Program-made: the position numbers and the translations under genes
From: JBFWNZ01 sp050250795
GTDB taxonomy: Bacteria; Pseudomonadota; Alphaproteobacteria; UBA8366
Direction of reading: 5' to 3'
NCBI GenBank assembly: GCA_050250795.1
Contig: JBFWNZ010000132.1
Location: forward strand, 1 to 9,765
DNA length: 9,765 nt
Part shown: in pieces, positions 1 to 6,894 of the stretch
Position numbering within the stretch: position 1 is the stretch's first letter
Layout of the letters: the number at the start of each line of letters is the position of its first letter
The notes under the pieces: generated by a model
Seen by the model: the letters and a program-made list of their open reading frames with translations, nothing else
What the model was told of the DNA's origin: nothing
The model's database searches: none

Positions 1-146
1 TACAGGACATGCCCCGGCCCTGCCGGCGAGAACTGGATGCGCCAGAAGCTGGCATCGGTGCTGTTCGGATCGCCGTCCTTCGCGCTCAGCCGGATGAAGG
101 GGTTTTCGCCGGTCAGGATGACGCGGTTCGGGTCTGCGACGCTCAT
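1..146 (-). CDS. Unrecognised protein, N-terminal 48 residues only
   Basis: A reading frame starts at ATG 146-144 and runs off the left edge of the window after 48 codons plus two bases. A strong ribosome binding site (GGGAGGAAC) lies 4-5 bases upstream of the ATG, which makes the start convincing. The visible residues begin MSVADPNRVILTGENPFIRL and continue with polar and aromatic residues (a short DASFWRIQF stretch near residues 31-39). There is no signal peptide or membrane segment, so the product is probably cytosolic. I do not recognise the family from this fragment. The gene follows the MFS gene in the same direction after 64 bases, so it may be the last visible member of the leftward operon. 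Confidence 0.7.
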   Translation of the reverse strand, partial: MSVADPNRVILTGENPFIRLSAKDGDPNSTDASFWRIQFSPAGPGHVL

Positions 147-184
147 GGCTGTTCCTCCCGGTTTTTTGCCAGATTAGCCGCACG

Positions 185-198
185 CGCCCGCAAGGGCG
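185..198 (-). terminator. Weak hairpin after the MFS gene
   Basis: CGCCC and GGGCG form a 5-bp stem around a 4-base loop, 13 bases past the stop of the MFS gene. No T-run follows on the minus strand, so intrinsic termination is doubtful. It could be a processing site or chance in GC-rich DNA. Confidence 0.2.
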
Positions 199-210
199 AC
201 TGCCCAGATT

Positions 211-1449
211 CTAGAGAAAAGCGCGCAGATAGCGCCGGATGAGCAGCAGCGCCAGCAGCCCCTGCGCCGCCATCGCCACGGTCGCGATCGGCGCCGTCAG
301 CGCGTCCGCCAGAAAGCCCAGATAGAAGAAGCCCAACGGGCCGCTGCCGATGCACACCGACAGCACGCCGAGCAGCCGGGCGCGCATCTCCACCGGCGCG
401 TAGAGATAGACCAGCGTCGTCTGCATCACATTGAAGCCGGCGCCGCCGATACCCACGATCAGCAGGGCGATGGCGGCCAACGGCACAGAGGGGGCGGTCG
501 CGAACACCATGATAGTGGCCAGGTACACGACCACGCCGCACAGATAGAGGCGGCCATACCATTCCCGCCGGCCCATGGCGGCGATGGCCAGCGCCCCGGC
601 GAACGCCCCGATCCCGTCCAGCCCGGCCAGCAGCCCGACCCCTTCGGGTCCCAGATGCAGATAATCGCGGCCGATCACCGGGATCATGCTGGTGAAGGGC
701 CAGCCGAAGACGTTGAAGATGATCGTGACGAGGAAAACCCCGATCAGGCGTCGGTCGCCGCGCAGCCATGCCAGCCCCTCGCGCAGACCCGTCAGGACCG
801 GAACCGATGTGCCGGCCCCGGTGCGGCTGCGGACATCCACCCGCAGCGCCGCGGCCAACCCCAGCACATACAGGCCCGTCGCGAGCCAATAGACGCCGGC
901 GATGCCGAAATGCGCGAGCATCAACCCGCCCAGGACCGGACCCAGCATCCGCGTCGCGTTGTTGCTGCCGACATCGATGGACATCGCCGGCCCCATCCGA
1001 TCCAGCCCGACCACGTCGCCGATCATCATCCGGCGGATCGGGTTGTCGGTGGCCCAGCCGATGCCGCCGATGAAACTGACGACGGCCAGATGCCAGACGC
1101 GCAGCATGCCGAGCTCCGCCAGCACGCCGACGGCCGCGGTCGTCGCCATCATCGCGATCACGGTGACGATCAGCGCCGTGCGCCGCTCCAGCCGGTCCGC
1201 CGCCGCGCCCAGCACCGCGCCGAACAGGCCCAGCGGCAGCAGCCGCAGCATCGCCAGCAATGCCACGACGAAGGCGGAATGGGTTTCCTGATAGGCGAAG
1301 ACGCCGACCGCCAGCATTTCCAGCCAGCGGACCACGAACATCACGCAGCCGACGAACCACAGCCGCCGGAAATCCGGAATGGAAAGGACGCGCTCTGTCA
1401 CGAGGAGTCGGATCGGGGGCAAGGGCGGGGGCCGGGGCGATCCTGGCAC
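211..1449 (-). CDS. MFS transporter (MFS_3 / EntS-like exporter family)
   Basis: A 412-residue protein with about twelve hydrophobic helices, the usual size for a major facilitator superfamily carrier in the inner membrane. The cytoplasmic loop between helices 2 and 3 carries the MFS signature, with Gly81, Asp85-Arg86 and Arg89-Arg90 of a GxxxDRxxRR-type motif. The general look is of the EntS-like MFS_3 group, drug or siderophore exporters driven by the proton gradient; the substrate cannot be read from sequence. The start is uncertain. GTG at 1449 gives a proline-rich leader before the first helix and has only a weak GGGG upstream. An internal GTG at 1401 (starting VTERVLSIPDFRRLW) would fit the family's usual N-terminus but has no clear ribosome binding site. 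The gene begins 26 bases after the three-helix membrane protein, in the same direction. Confidence 0.9.
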   Translation of the reverse strand: MPGSPRPPPLPPIRLLVTERVLSIPDFRRLWFVGCVMFVVRWLEMLAVGVFAYQETHSAFVVALLAMLRLLPLGLFGAVLGAAADRLERRTALIVTVIAMMATTAAVGVLAELGMLRVWHLAVVSFIGGIGWATDNPIRRMMIGDVVGLDRMGPAMSIDVGSNNATRMLGPVLGGLMLAHFGIAGVYWLATGLYVLGLAAALRVDVRSRTGAGTSVPVLTGLREGLAWLRGDRRLIGVFLVTIIFNVFGWPFTSMIPVIGRDYLHLGPEGVGLLAGLDGIGAFAGALAIAAMGRREWYGRLYLCGVVVYLATIMVFATAPSVPLAAIALLIVGIGGAGFNVMQTTLVYLYAPVEMRARLLGVLSVCIGSGPLGFFYLGFLADALTAPIATVAMAAQGLLALLLIRRYLRAFL

Positions 1450-1475
1450 CGATGCCCCGGATTGTCACGCTGCGG

Positions 1476-1799
1476 CTAGAATATCCAGGCGATCAGCAGC
1501 CAGAGAACCACGAAGAAGCCGCCGAATCCGGCAAGCATGTACTGGAATTCGCCGAGCAGCCCGTCCCCGGCCGCAATGGCCATCACGATGAAAACCGCCA
1601 GGGTGACGATGAAGGCCGCCACAGCGGCCTGCTTCATCCCCACGCCGGGCTCCAGATGCTCGGCCAGGATGGGAAAGCCGAAGAACACCAGCAGCGCCCC
1701 GGCCAGAACCACGGCCGCCGCAATGGCCAGGAACAACCGCGTCGACCGCCGCTGGTCCTCGATATCCTCGCGGTTGGAGCGCCGGCCGGCCATCCGCAT
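1476..1799 (-). CDS. Small three-helix membrane protein
   Basis: A 107-residue protein with a basic, charged N-terminus (residues 1-21, RRSNREDIEDQRRSTR). Three hydrophobic segments follow, at about residues 22-45, 56-77 and 85-107, the last ending flush with the C-terminus (WLLIAWIF). No catalytic motif is visible and I do not recognise the family. The start ATG 1799-1797 overlaps the stop of the PH-domain gene by one base (TGATG), so the two are almost certainly translationally coupled and may act together in the inner membrane. Positively charged residues before helix 1 predict a cytoplasmic N-terminus. The alternative longer frame reaching 2096 is only a shadow of the PH-domain gene. No ribosome binding site other than the coupling context is obvious. 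Confidence 0.8.
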   Translation of the reverse strand: MRMAGRRSNREDIEDQRRSTRLFLAIAAAVVLAGALLVFFGFPILAEHLEPGVGMKQAAVAAFIVTLAVFIVMAIAAGDGLLGEFQYMLAGFGGFFVVLWLLIAWIF

Positions 1800-2164
1800 C
1801 AGCCCGTCAGGTCGCGGATTCGGGCGGGATCTGGCATGCCCTTCACCATCACCTCGGGCTGGTCGCCCGCGGAATAGACCTCGATGTCGCCGGTCCCGAA
1901 CATGCGCTGAAACAGGCTCTGATAGACGCGCACGGAGCGGATGCTGGCGAGCCGCAGCTCCACTCGGCGCTTGGACAGGATGCCCTCTTCGTAGCGCAGC
2001 TCCTCGCTCGTGATGGTCAGCTTCTTCGCCCGCGAGGAGAGGTACCAGACCATCAGCAGCAGGATCCCGATGGCGACCGGAACCAGCAGCAGGCACAGGA
2101 TGAAGCCGAGCGGATTGTTCCGGAACATCGGCGGATGCGCTTCATAGAGAATCGTCTCGGTCAT
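1799..2164 (-). CDS. PH-domain membrane protein (bPH_2 / YdbS-YdbT-like)
   Basis: A 121-residue protein. Residues 1-15 are polar, residues 20-43 form a strong membrane helix (possibly a hairpin), and residues 47-118 resemble the bacterial pleckstrin-homology fold once called DUF304. Visible family features are LTITSEELRYEEGILSKRR, then the I/V-rich RLASIRSVRVYQS segment and the RMFGTGDIEVYSAG strand pair. Related proteins are anchored in the inner membrane with the PH fold in the cytoplasm; their molecular role is mostly unknown. ATG 2164-2162 has a good GAGGAAGG ribosome binding site. It is the first gene of the leftward cluster, divergent from the flavin monooxygenase across 123 bases, and overlaps the three-helix gene by one base. 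Confidence 0.88.
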   Translation of the reverse strand: MTETILYEAHPPMFRNNPLGFILCLLLVPVAIGILLLMVWYLSSRAKKLTITSEELRYEEGILSKRRVELRLASIRSVRVYQSLFQRMFGTGDIEVYSAGDQPEVMVKGMPDPARIRDLTG

Positions 2165-2287
2165 CGTCCTTCCTCATCCCTGCCGGAGCGGCACTGTAAT
2201 CCCGCTGCGCCCGTCCGGCCAGCGGCGGAACGGTAGCCCCGCCGGGCGAAGCCCGCTACCTTCGCGAGGTCAGCAGGAAAGAAACGC
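2165..2287. promoter_or_regulatory. Divergent intergenic region with a bulged stem-loop
   Basis: This 123-base spacer must hold the promoters for both divergent units, but I see no convincing -35/-10 pair on either strand. It contains an inverted repeat, GGTAGC (2232-2237) and GCTACC (2255-2260). Nested inside are GGGC (2244-2247) and GCCC (2251-2254) around a GAA loop, giving ten base pairs with a six-base bulge on the left arm. The right arm ends 27 bases before the monooxygenase ATG, which has AGGAAAG at 2275-2281 as ribosome binding site. Confidence 0.45.
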
Positions 2288-3328
2288 ATGCTCCGCCTCT
2301 CGGTTCTGGACCAATCCGTGGCCACCGCCGGCCGCCCTCCGGCCACCGCGATCCGCGACACAGTCGCACTCGCCCGGCATTGCGAAGCGCTGGGCTATGC
2401 CCGGTTCTGGGTGTCGGAGCATCACAACCACCCGACCATCCTCGGCACCGCTCCCGAGATCATGGTCGCGGCCATCGCCACAACGACACGGCGCATCCGC
2501 GTCGGCAGCGCCGGCGTGATGCTGCCCCACTATTCCGCCTTCAAAGTCGCCGAGCAGTTCCGCGTCCTCGACGCGCTGGCGCCGGGGCGGATCGATCTGG
2601 GCGTCGGCCGCGCGCCCGGCTCCGACGGCCGCACCGCCTATGCCCTGCACCCCATGGCCGACCAGCGGCCGAATCAGTTTCCGGCGGATGTCCGCGACCT
2701 GCGCTGCTGGATCGGCGGCGAAGCGCTGCCGGAGGGACACCCCTTTGCCAGCCTGCGCGCCAATCCGCAGGGCGAGACGGTGCCGGAACTCTGGATTCTC
2801 GGCAGTTCGATGTACGGCGCCCAGGTGGCCGCGCATTTCGGCCTGCCCTATTGCTTTGCCTGGTTCTTCACCGACGGCCAGGGCGGTGCGGAGGCGCTGG
2901 AAACCTATCGCACCACCTATCAGCCGAGCCCGCGCCACCCCGAGCCGCATGCCGCCATCTGCGTCTGGGCACTGGCCGCGGACACCGACGAGGCGGCGCA
3001 GCATCACTTCACCTCGCGCGCCCGCTGGCGCCTGTTCCGCGACCGCGGCATCTATCTCCCGGTCGAACCCCCGGACGAGGCCGCCGCGCATTCCTATACG
3101 GAGATGGAGGCCTTTCGCATCGCCCAGCTGCGCGAAAAGGAGTTCGTCGGCACCGGCCCCGCCGTCGCCGCTCGCATCAAGGATCTCGCCGGGCAGCTCC
3201 AGGTGCAGGAGGTCGCGGTCGTCACCTGGGCCTATCACGAGGAGGCGCGCCGCCGCAGCTATGCCCTGCTGGCACCGGAATTCGGCCTGATCCCCGAGAG
3301 ACCCGAGGCCGCGGATCGAGAGCCATGA
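2288..3328 (+). CDS. Luciferase-like FMN-dependent monooxygenase (LLM group 1)
   Basis: A 346-residue soluble protein of the bacterial-luciferase-like TIM-barrel family, matching the 'group 1' oxidoreductases related to YhbW. Motifs in order are LSVLDQS (residues 4-10), WVSEHHN (41-47), GVMLPHYSAFKVAEQFRVLD (76-95), then PGRIDLGVGRAPGSD (99-113), and further on a GSSMYGAQVAAHFGLPYCFA segment with the family's glycine-serine pair. Members use reduced FMN, supplied by a separate reductase, and O2 to oxidise small organic molecules; the substrate here is unknown. The start ATG has an AGGAAAG site 6 bases upstream. The stop TGA overlaps the start of the aconitase gene (ATGA at 3325-3328), so the two form an operon. 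No flavin reductase gene is present in the window. Confidence 0.93.
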   Translation: MLRLSVLDQSVATAGRPPATAIRDTVALARHCEALGYARFWVSEHHNHPTILGTAPEIMVAAIATTTRRIRVGSAGVMLPHYSAFKVAEQFRVLDALAPGRIDLGVGRAPGSDGRTAYALHPMADQRPNQFPADVRDLRCWIGGEALPEGHPFASLRANPQGETVPELWILGSSMYGAQVAAHFGLPYCFAWFFTDGQGGAEALETYRTTYQPSPRHPEPHAAICVWALAADTDEAAQHHFTSRARWRLFRDRGIYLPVEPPDEAAAHSYTEMEAFRIAQLREKEFVGTGPAVAARIKDLAGQLQVQEVAVVTWAYHEEARRRSYALLAPEFGLIPERPEAADREP

Positions 3329-5946
3329 CCGATACCGACACCGCCCCATCGACCCGGATATCGGTCGATGGCAACGAATACCGCATGATCGACCTGCACC
3401 GGGCAGCCGGCGCGAGATTGACGGCCCTGCCCGTGGTCCTGCGCCTGCTGCTTGAGAACGTCCTTCGCCATCAGAGTGGCGCGGCGCGGGATGCGGCCGC
3501 CGCGGCCTTGCTTGCCTGGCCGGACACGGGCACCAGCGAAGCCGAGATTCCGTTCCAACCGGGCCGCGTGCTGATGCACGACACCACCAGCACCCCGGCA
3601 CTGGTCGATATCGCGGCGATGCGCGACGCGCTGGCGGAGGCCGGCGTGAATCCCGATGTTCTGAACCCGACCTTGCCGGTGGATGTCTCGGTCGACCACT
3701 CGCTTGCCGTCGAGGCGTACGCCCGTTCGGACGCCCCGCTGGTGAATCTCGAGCACGAGATTCGACGCAACCAGGAGCGCTATCGGTTTCTGCGCTGGGC
3801 ATCGGCGGCGTTGCAGGGCGTCCGTATCCATCCGCCCGGCACCGGGATCATGCACACCATCAACCTGGAGCAGCTGGCGACGGTCGTCACGACCGAGATG
3901 CGCGGCGGCCATGCCTGGGCCGTACCGGATGTCATGCTGGGCACCGACAGCCATACGCCGATGGTGAACGGCATCGGCGTGCTCGGCTGGGGAGTCGGCG
4001 GGCTTGAGGCACAGACCGTCATGTTCGGCGTGCCGACCGTCCTGCGCATCCCGGACGTGATCGGCGTGCATCTGACGGGGCGGTTGCGCCCCGGCGTGCA
4101 GGCCACCGACCTCGCCCTGACCGTTACCCAGCGGCTTCGCGCCATCGGCGTGGCCGGCGAGTTCGTCGAGTTCTTCGGCCCCGGCGTCTCGACGCTCGCG
4201 GCCGGAGAGCGTTGCGTAGTCGCGAACATGGCACCGGAATACGGCGCATCCTGCGGCTACTTTCCCATCGACGATGCCACCCTTGCCTATTTGCGGCAGA
4301 CCGGCCGGGACGACGCGCATCTGGCCCTCATCCGGGCCTATGCGCATGCCGCGGGCCTTTGGTTCGATCCGGAGAGCCGTCCCCGCTTCACGCGCACCGT
4401 CGAAATCTCGCTCGCGGATATCGACCTGCATGTCGCCGGACCGCGACGCCCCCAGGATCTCCTGCCGTTGCGGGCCACCGGCGAGGCTCTGTCCAGGATC
4501 GGCTTTGCGCCGGTGCAGCGTCATCCCCGGCTGCCACGGCATGCCATCGCACTCGCCGCGATCACAAGCTGCACCAACACCTCCGACCCCAGGCTGCTCG
4601 TCGCCGCCGGTCTGGTGGCGCGCAAGGCGCGCGCACGCGGCCTGTCCGTACCGGAATGGGTGAAGACGTCGCTCGCCCCCGGATCGCCTGCCGCGGCCTC
4701 CTATCTTGCCCGCGCCGGCCTCGATGACGACCTAGCCGCCGTCGGCTTCCAGATCGTCGGCTATGGCTGCACCACCTGCATCGGCAACTCGGGGCCGCTG
4801 CCTGAGATCATCCGCGACGCCATGTCCGCAGGACAGGTGCATCCGGTGGCGGCGCTCTCGGGAAACCGGAACTTCCCCGGGCGCGTCCATGCCGATCTGG
4901 ACCTCGGCTTCCTGATGTCGCCCCCCTTGGTCATCGCCTTTGCCTTGGCGGGCGACGCCGAACGGAACCTGCGCGACGAGCCGGTGCAGATTGCACCCGA
5001 CGGACAGCCGGTCAGCCTGGCCGACCTTTGGCCGTCGCCGTCGGAGATCGACGCCTGCCTGGCATCTGGGCTCGATCGCGATGACTTCAAACGCGATTTC
5101 GTCCGCGCCAGCGCGAATCGGGCTTGGCATGCACTGCCCAGCGCGGACAGCGCGCGCTTTCCCTGGGGCCCAGGGTCGACCATCCTCCGGCGACCGCCAT
5201 TCGCGGCCGCCTCGGCGGGTTCGCTGCTCGGCCGCTACAGCGCCCACCCGCTGATCGTCATGGGCGACGACGTGACGACGGATCACATCTCGCCGGCAAG
5301 CGGCATTCCCCGCGACAGCGGCGTGGCGGATTTCCTCGTCTCGCAAGGCGACGACCGCAACGACCTCAATGTCTTCGCCTCGCGGCGCGGCAATTGGCAG
5401 GTCATGATGCGGGCCGCGTTCTACAGCAAGACGCTTGTCAACCTGCTCGCCCCCGGCGCGCCGGTGGCGCACACCATCCACGCGCCCAGCGGCGAATGCG
5501 TCCCCATCTGGCAGGCTGCGGAACGATACCGTGCGGATGGCGACAGCGTCGTCATCCTGGCCGGCGAACGATACGGCACCGGCTCATCGCGCGACTGGGC
5601 CGCCAAGGGGCCGCGCCTTCTCGACGTCCGTGCGGTCCTGGCCCTGAGCTTCGAGCGCATTCATCGCTCGAACCTGATCGGCATGGGCATCCTGCCGCTG
5701 CGGCTCGCGTCCGATTGCGGTCCGGAGGCGCTGGCACTGGCGCCGGGGGACCGGATCGAGATCGACGCCGCTGCCGCGGCCTTGCAGCCCCGCGGGCGCG
5801 TGCCCGTCCGGATCGTCCGCAAGGACGGCCGGACGATTCCAGTGGTTGCGACCGCCGCCGTCGAGACCGCGTTCGAGTTGGATCTCCTGCGGGCCGGCGG
5901 CGTGATCCCCAGCATTCTCGGGCGGTTCCTGCCGCGCGTTGCCTAA
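3325..5946 (+). CDS. acnA: Divergent AcnA-family aconitate hydratase
   Basis: An 873-residue cytosolic iron-sulfur hydro-lyase of the AcnA/IRP1 type, slightly shorter than the usual 890-900. The catalytic core (domains 1-3) and the C-terminal swivel domain are both present. The [4Fe-4S] ligands are Cys416 (ITSCTNTS), Cys482 and Cys485 (GYGCTTCIGN). Other active-site features are Asp208-Ser209-His210 (TDSHTPM), PEYGASCG, Arg515 and Arg520 (SGNRNFPGR), DDVTTDHIS, and Ser754-Ser755-Arg756 (GTGSSRDW). Aligned from memory with E. coli AcnA and human IRP1, the substrate-binding arginine equivalent to IRP1 Arg699 is Gln674, and FANIR is replaced by FYSKT (699-703). It may therefore be a paralogue with a changed substrate rather than the citric acid cycle enzyme. 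No prpB or prpC is adjacent, and the N-terminus does not resemble AcnD. The frame is also open upstream to 2380, but that part is a shadow of the monooxygenase gene. The start overlaps that gene (ATGA) with only a weak GAG upstream, suggesting coupled translation. Confidence 0.93.
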   Translation: MTDTDTAPSTRISVDGNEYRMIDLHRAAGARLTALPVVLRLLLENVLRHQSGAARDAAAAALLAWPDTGTSEAEIPFQPGRVLMHDTTSTPALVDIAAMRDALAEAGVNPDVLNPTLPVDVSVDHSLAVEAYARSDAPLVNLEHEIRRNQERYRFLRWASAALQGVRIHPPGTGIMHTINLEQLATVVTTEMRGGHAWAVPDVMLGTDSHTPMVNGIGVLGWGVGGLEAQTVMFGVPTVLRIPDVIGVHLTGRLRPGVQATDLALTVTQRLRAIGVAGEFVEFFGPGVSTLAAGERCVVANMAPEYGASCGYFPIDDATLAYLRQTGRDDAHLALIRAYAHAAGLWFDPESRPRFTRTVEISLADIDLHVAGPRRPQDLLPLRATGEALSRIGFAPVQRHPRLPRHAIALAAITSCTNTSDPRLLVAAGLVARKARARGLSVPEWVKTSLAPGSPAAASYLARAGLDDDLAAVGFQIVGYGCTTCIGNSGPLPEIIRDAMSAGQVHPVAALSGNRNFPGRVHADLDLGFLMSPPLVIAFALAGDAERNLRDEPVQIAPDGQPVSLADLWPSPSEIDACLASGLDRDDFKRDFVRASANRAWHALPSADSARFPWGPGSTILRRPPFAAASAGSLLGRYSAHPLIVMGDDVTTDHISPASGIPRDSGVADFLVSQGDDRNDLNVFASRRGNWQVMMRAAFYSKTLVNLLAPGAPVAHTIHAPSGECVPIWQAAERYRADGDSVVILAGERYGTGSSRDWAAKGPRLLDVRAVLALSFERIHRSNLIGMGILPLRLASDCGPEALALAPGDRIEIDAAAAALQPRGRVPVRIVRKDGRTIPVVATAAVETAFELDLLRAGGVIPSILGRFLPRVA

Positions 5947-5948
5947 CC

Positions 5949-5970
5949 GGAGCGGCTAGCTGGCCGCTCC
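5949..5970. terminator. Hairpin between convergent genes
   Basis: GGAGCGGC (5949-5956) and GCCGCTCC (5963-5970) form a perfect 8-bp GC-rich stem with a six-base loop, starting two bases after the aconitase stop. The stop codon of the convergent yghU-like gene (5956-5958) lies inside it. It could terminate transcription from both sides, but neither strand shows a T-run after the stem, so strength is uncertain. Confidence 0.45.
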
Positions 5971-6831
5971 TGCGGGCACGAGCGTTATTCCGTCGAAATC
6001 GCTGGCATCGTGCCGCTCGCGCAGGAACTCGCCGGGATTGCCTTCAAGCCGGTTGACGATGCGGCCGCGCCGAACCGCCGGTCTGGCTTCGATCTCGGCG
6101 ACCCAGCGCTGCAGGTTCCGATAATCCTGCACGGACAGGAACTCGGCCGCGTTATAGAGCTGGTTCAGGGCCAGGCCGCCGAACCACGGCCATGCGGCGA
6201 TATCCGCGATCGTATAGTCGTCGCCGACGAGATAGCGGGTCTCGCCAAGCCGGCGGTCGAGCACGTCGAGCAGGCGCTTCGCCTCCATCGTGAAGCGGTC
6301 GATGGGGTATTCGAACATGGCCGGGGCATAGGCATAGAAATGCCCGAACCCGCCGCCCAGATACGGGGCGCTGCCCATCTGCCAGAACAGCCATGACAGG
6401 CACTCGGCCCGCCCGGCCGGATCCGCGGGCAGGAAGGCGCCGAACTTCTCGGCGAGATGCAGCAGGATCGCGCCCGACTCGAACACCCGAAAGGGCTTGG
6501 GACCGCTGCGGTCCATCAACGCCGGAATCTTCGAATTCGGGTTCACCCCCACGAAGCCGCTGCCGAACTGCTCGCCCTCGGCGGTCTGGACCAGCCAGGC
6601 GTCGTATTCCGCCCCCGCATGCCCGGCCGCCAGCAACTCCTCCAGCATGATCGTGACCTTCTGCCCGTTCGGCGTGGCGCGCGAATAGAGCTGGAAGGGA
6701 TGGCGCCCGACCGGCAGTTCCCGGTCATGCGTGGGGCCGGCGATGGGGCGGTTGGTGCTGGCGAACTTGCCCAGGCCCGGCTTGTTCCAGAGCCACACCT
6801 TCGGCGGGACGTAGTCTTCGGACGAACTCAT
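5956..6831 (-). CDS. yghU: YghU-type glutathione-dependent disulfide-bond oxidoreductase
   Basis: A 291-residue cytosolic protein that follows E. coli YghU (288 residues) along its whole length. The characteristic N-terminal extension (PPKVWLWNKPGLGKFASTNRPIAGPTH) precedes a thioredoxin-like GST domain (about residues 45-135) and an all-helical C-terminal domain (about 140-270). Glutathione-site features are TPNG at 53-56, SKIP at 100-103 and Glu118-Ser119 (VFESGAILLHLAEKFG). GGGFGHFYAYAP, FTMEAKRLLDVLDRRL and RPAVRRGRIVNR are family hallmarks, as is the terminal RHDASDF. Known YghU-like proteins bind two glutathiones per subunit and reduce disulfides, with weak peroxidase activity. ATG 6831-6829 has an AGAGGA site 6-7 bases upstream. 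The gene lies 63 bases after another GST-like gene in the same direction and may share its transcript. Confidence 0.95.
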   Translation of the reverse strand: MSSSEDYVPPKVWLWNKPGLGKFASTNRPIAGPTHDRELPVGRHPFQLYSRATPNGQKVTIMLEELLAAGHAGAEYDAWLVQTAEGEQFGSGFVGVNPNSKIPALMDRSGPKPFRVFESGAILLHLAEKFGAFLPADPAGRAECLSWLFWQMGSAPYLGGGFGHFYAYAPAMFEYPIDRFTMEAKRLLDVLDRRLGETRYLVGDDYTIADIAAWPWFGGLALNQLYNAAEFLSVQDYRNLQRWVAEIEARPAVRRGRIVNRLEGNPGEFLRERHDASDFDGITLVPAGAAS

Positions 6832-6894
6832 GGGCTTCCTCTCCCTCGTCTGCCTTGTTTTGCCTGTCCCGACATGGGCGGCAAGCCGCGAGTC

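Noticed and set aside
655..1479. A 274-codon plus-strand open frame opposite the MFS gene, rich in His, Gln, Asp and Arg.
   Set aside because: The composition is that of an antisense shadow of hydrophobic transporter codons; it has no recognisable domain.
2380..3324. The aconitase reading frame stays open for another 315 codons upstream, suggesting a 1188-residue fusion protein.
   Set aside because: That stretch is arginine/proline/glycine-rich shadow translation of the monooxygenase gene, which shows clear family motifs in another frame. The aconitase homology starts just after ATG 3325.
2270..4542. Long minus-strand open frames (510 and 427 codons) opposite the monooxygenase and aconitase genes.
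   Set aside because: Both are low-complexity, Arg/Gly/Ala-rich translations antisense to genes with convincing motifs, as expected in high-GC DNA. No family features are seen.
3325..5946. The aconitase as AcnD (2-methylcitrate dehydratase of the prp cluster).
   Set aside because: The N-terminal region and the ANMAPEYGASCGYFPID segment follow AcnA rather than AcnD as I recall them, and no prpB, prpC or prpF gene is adjacent. A different altered specificity remains open.
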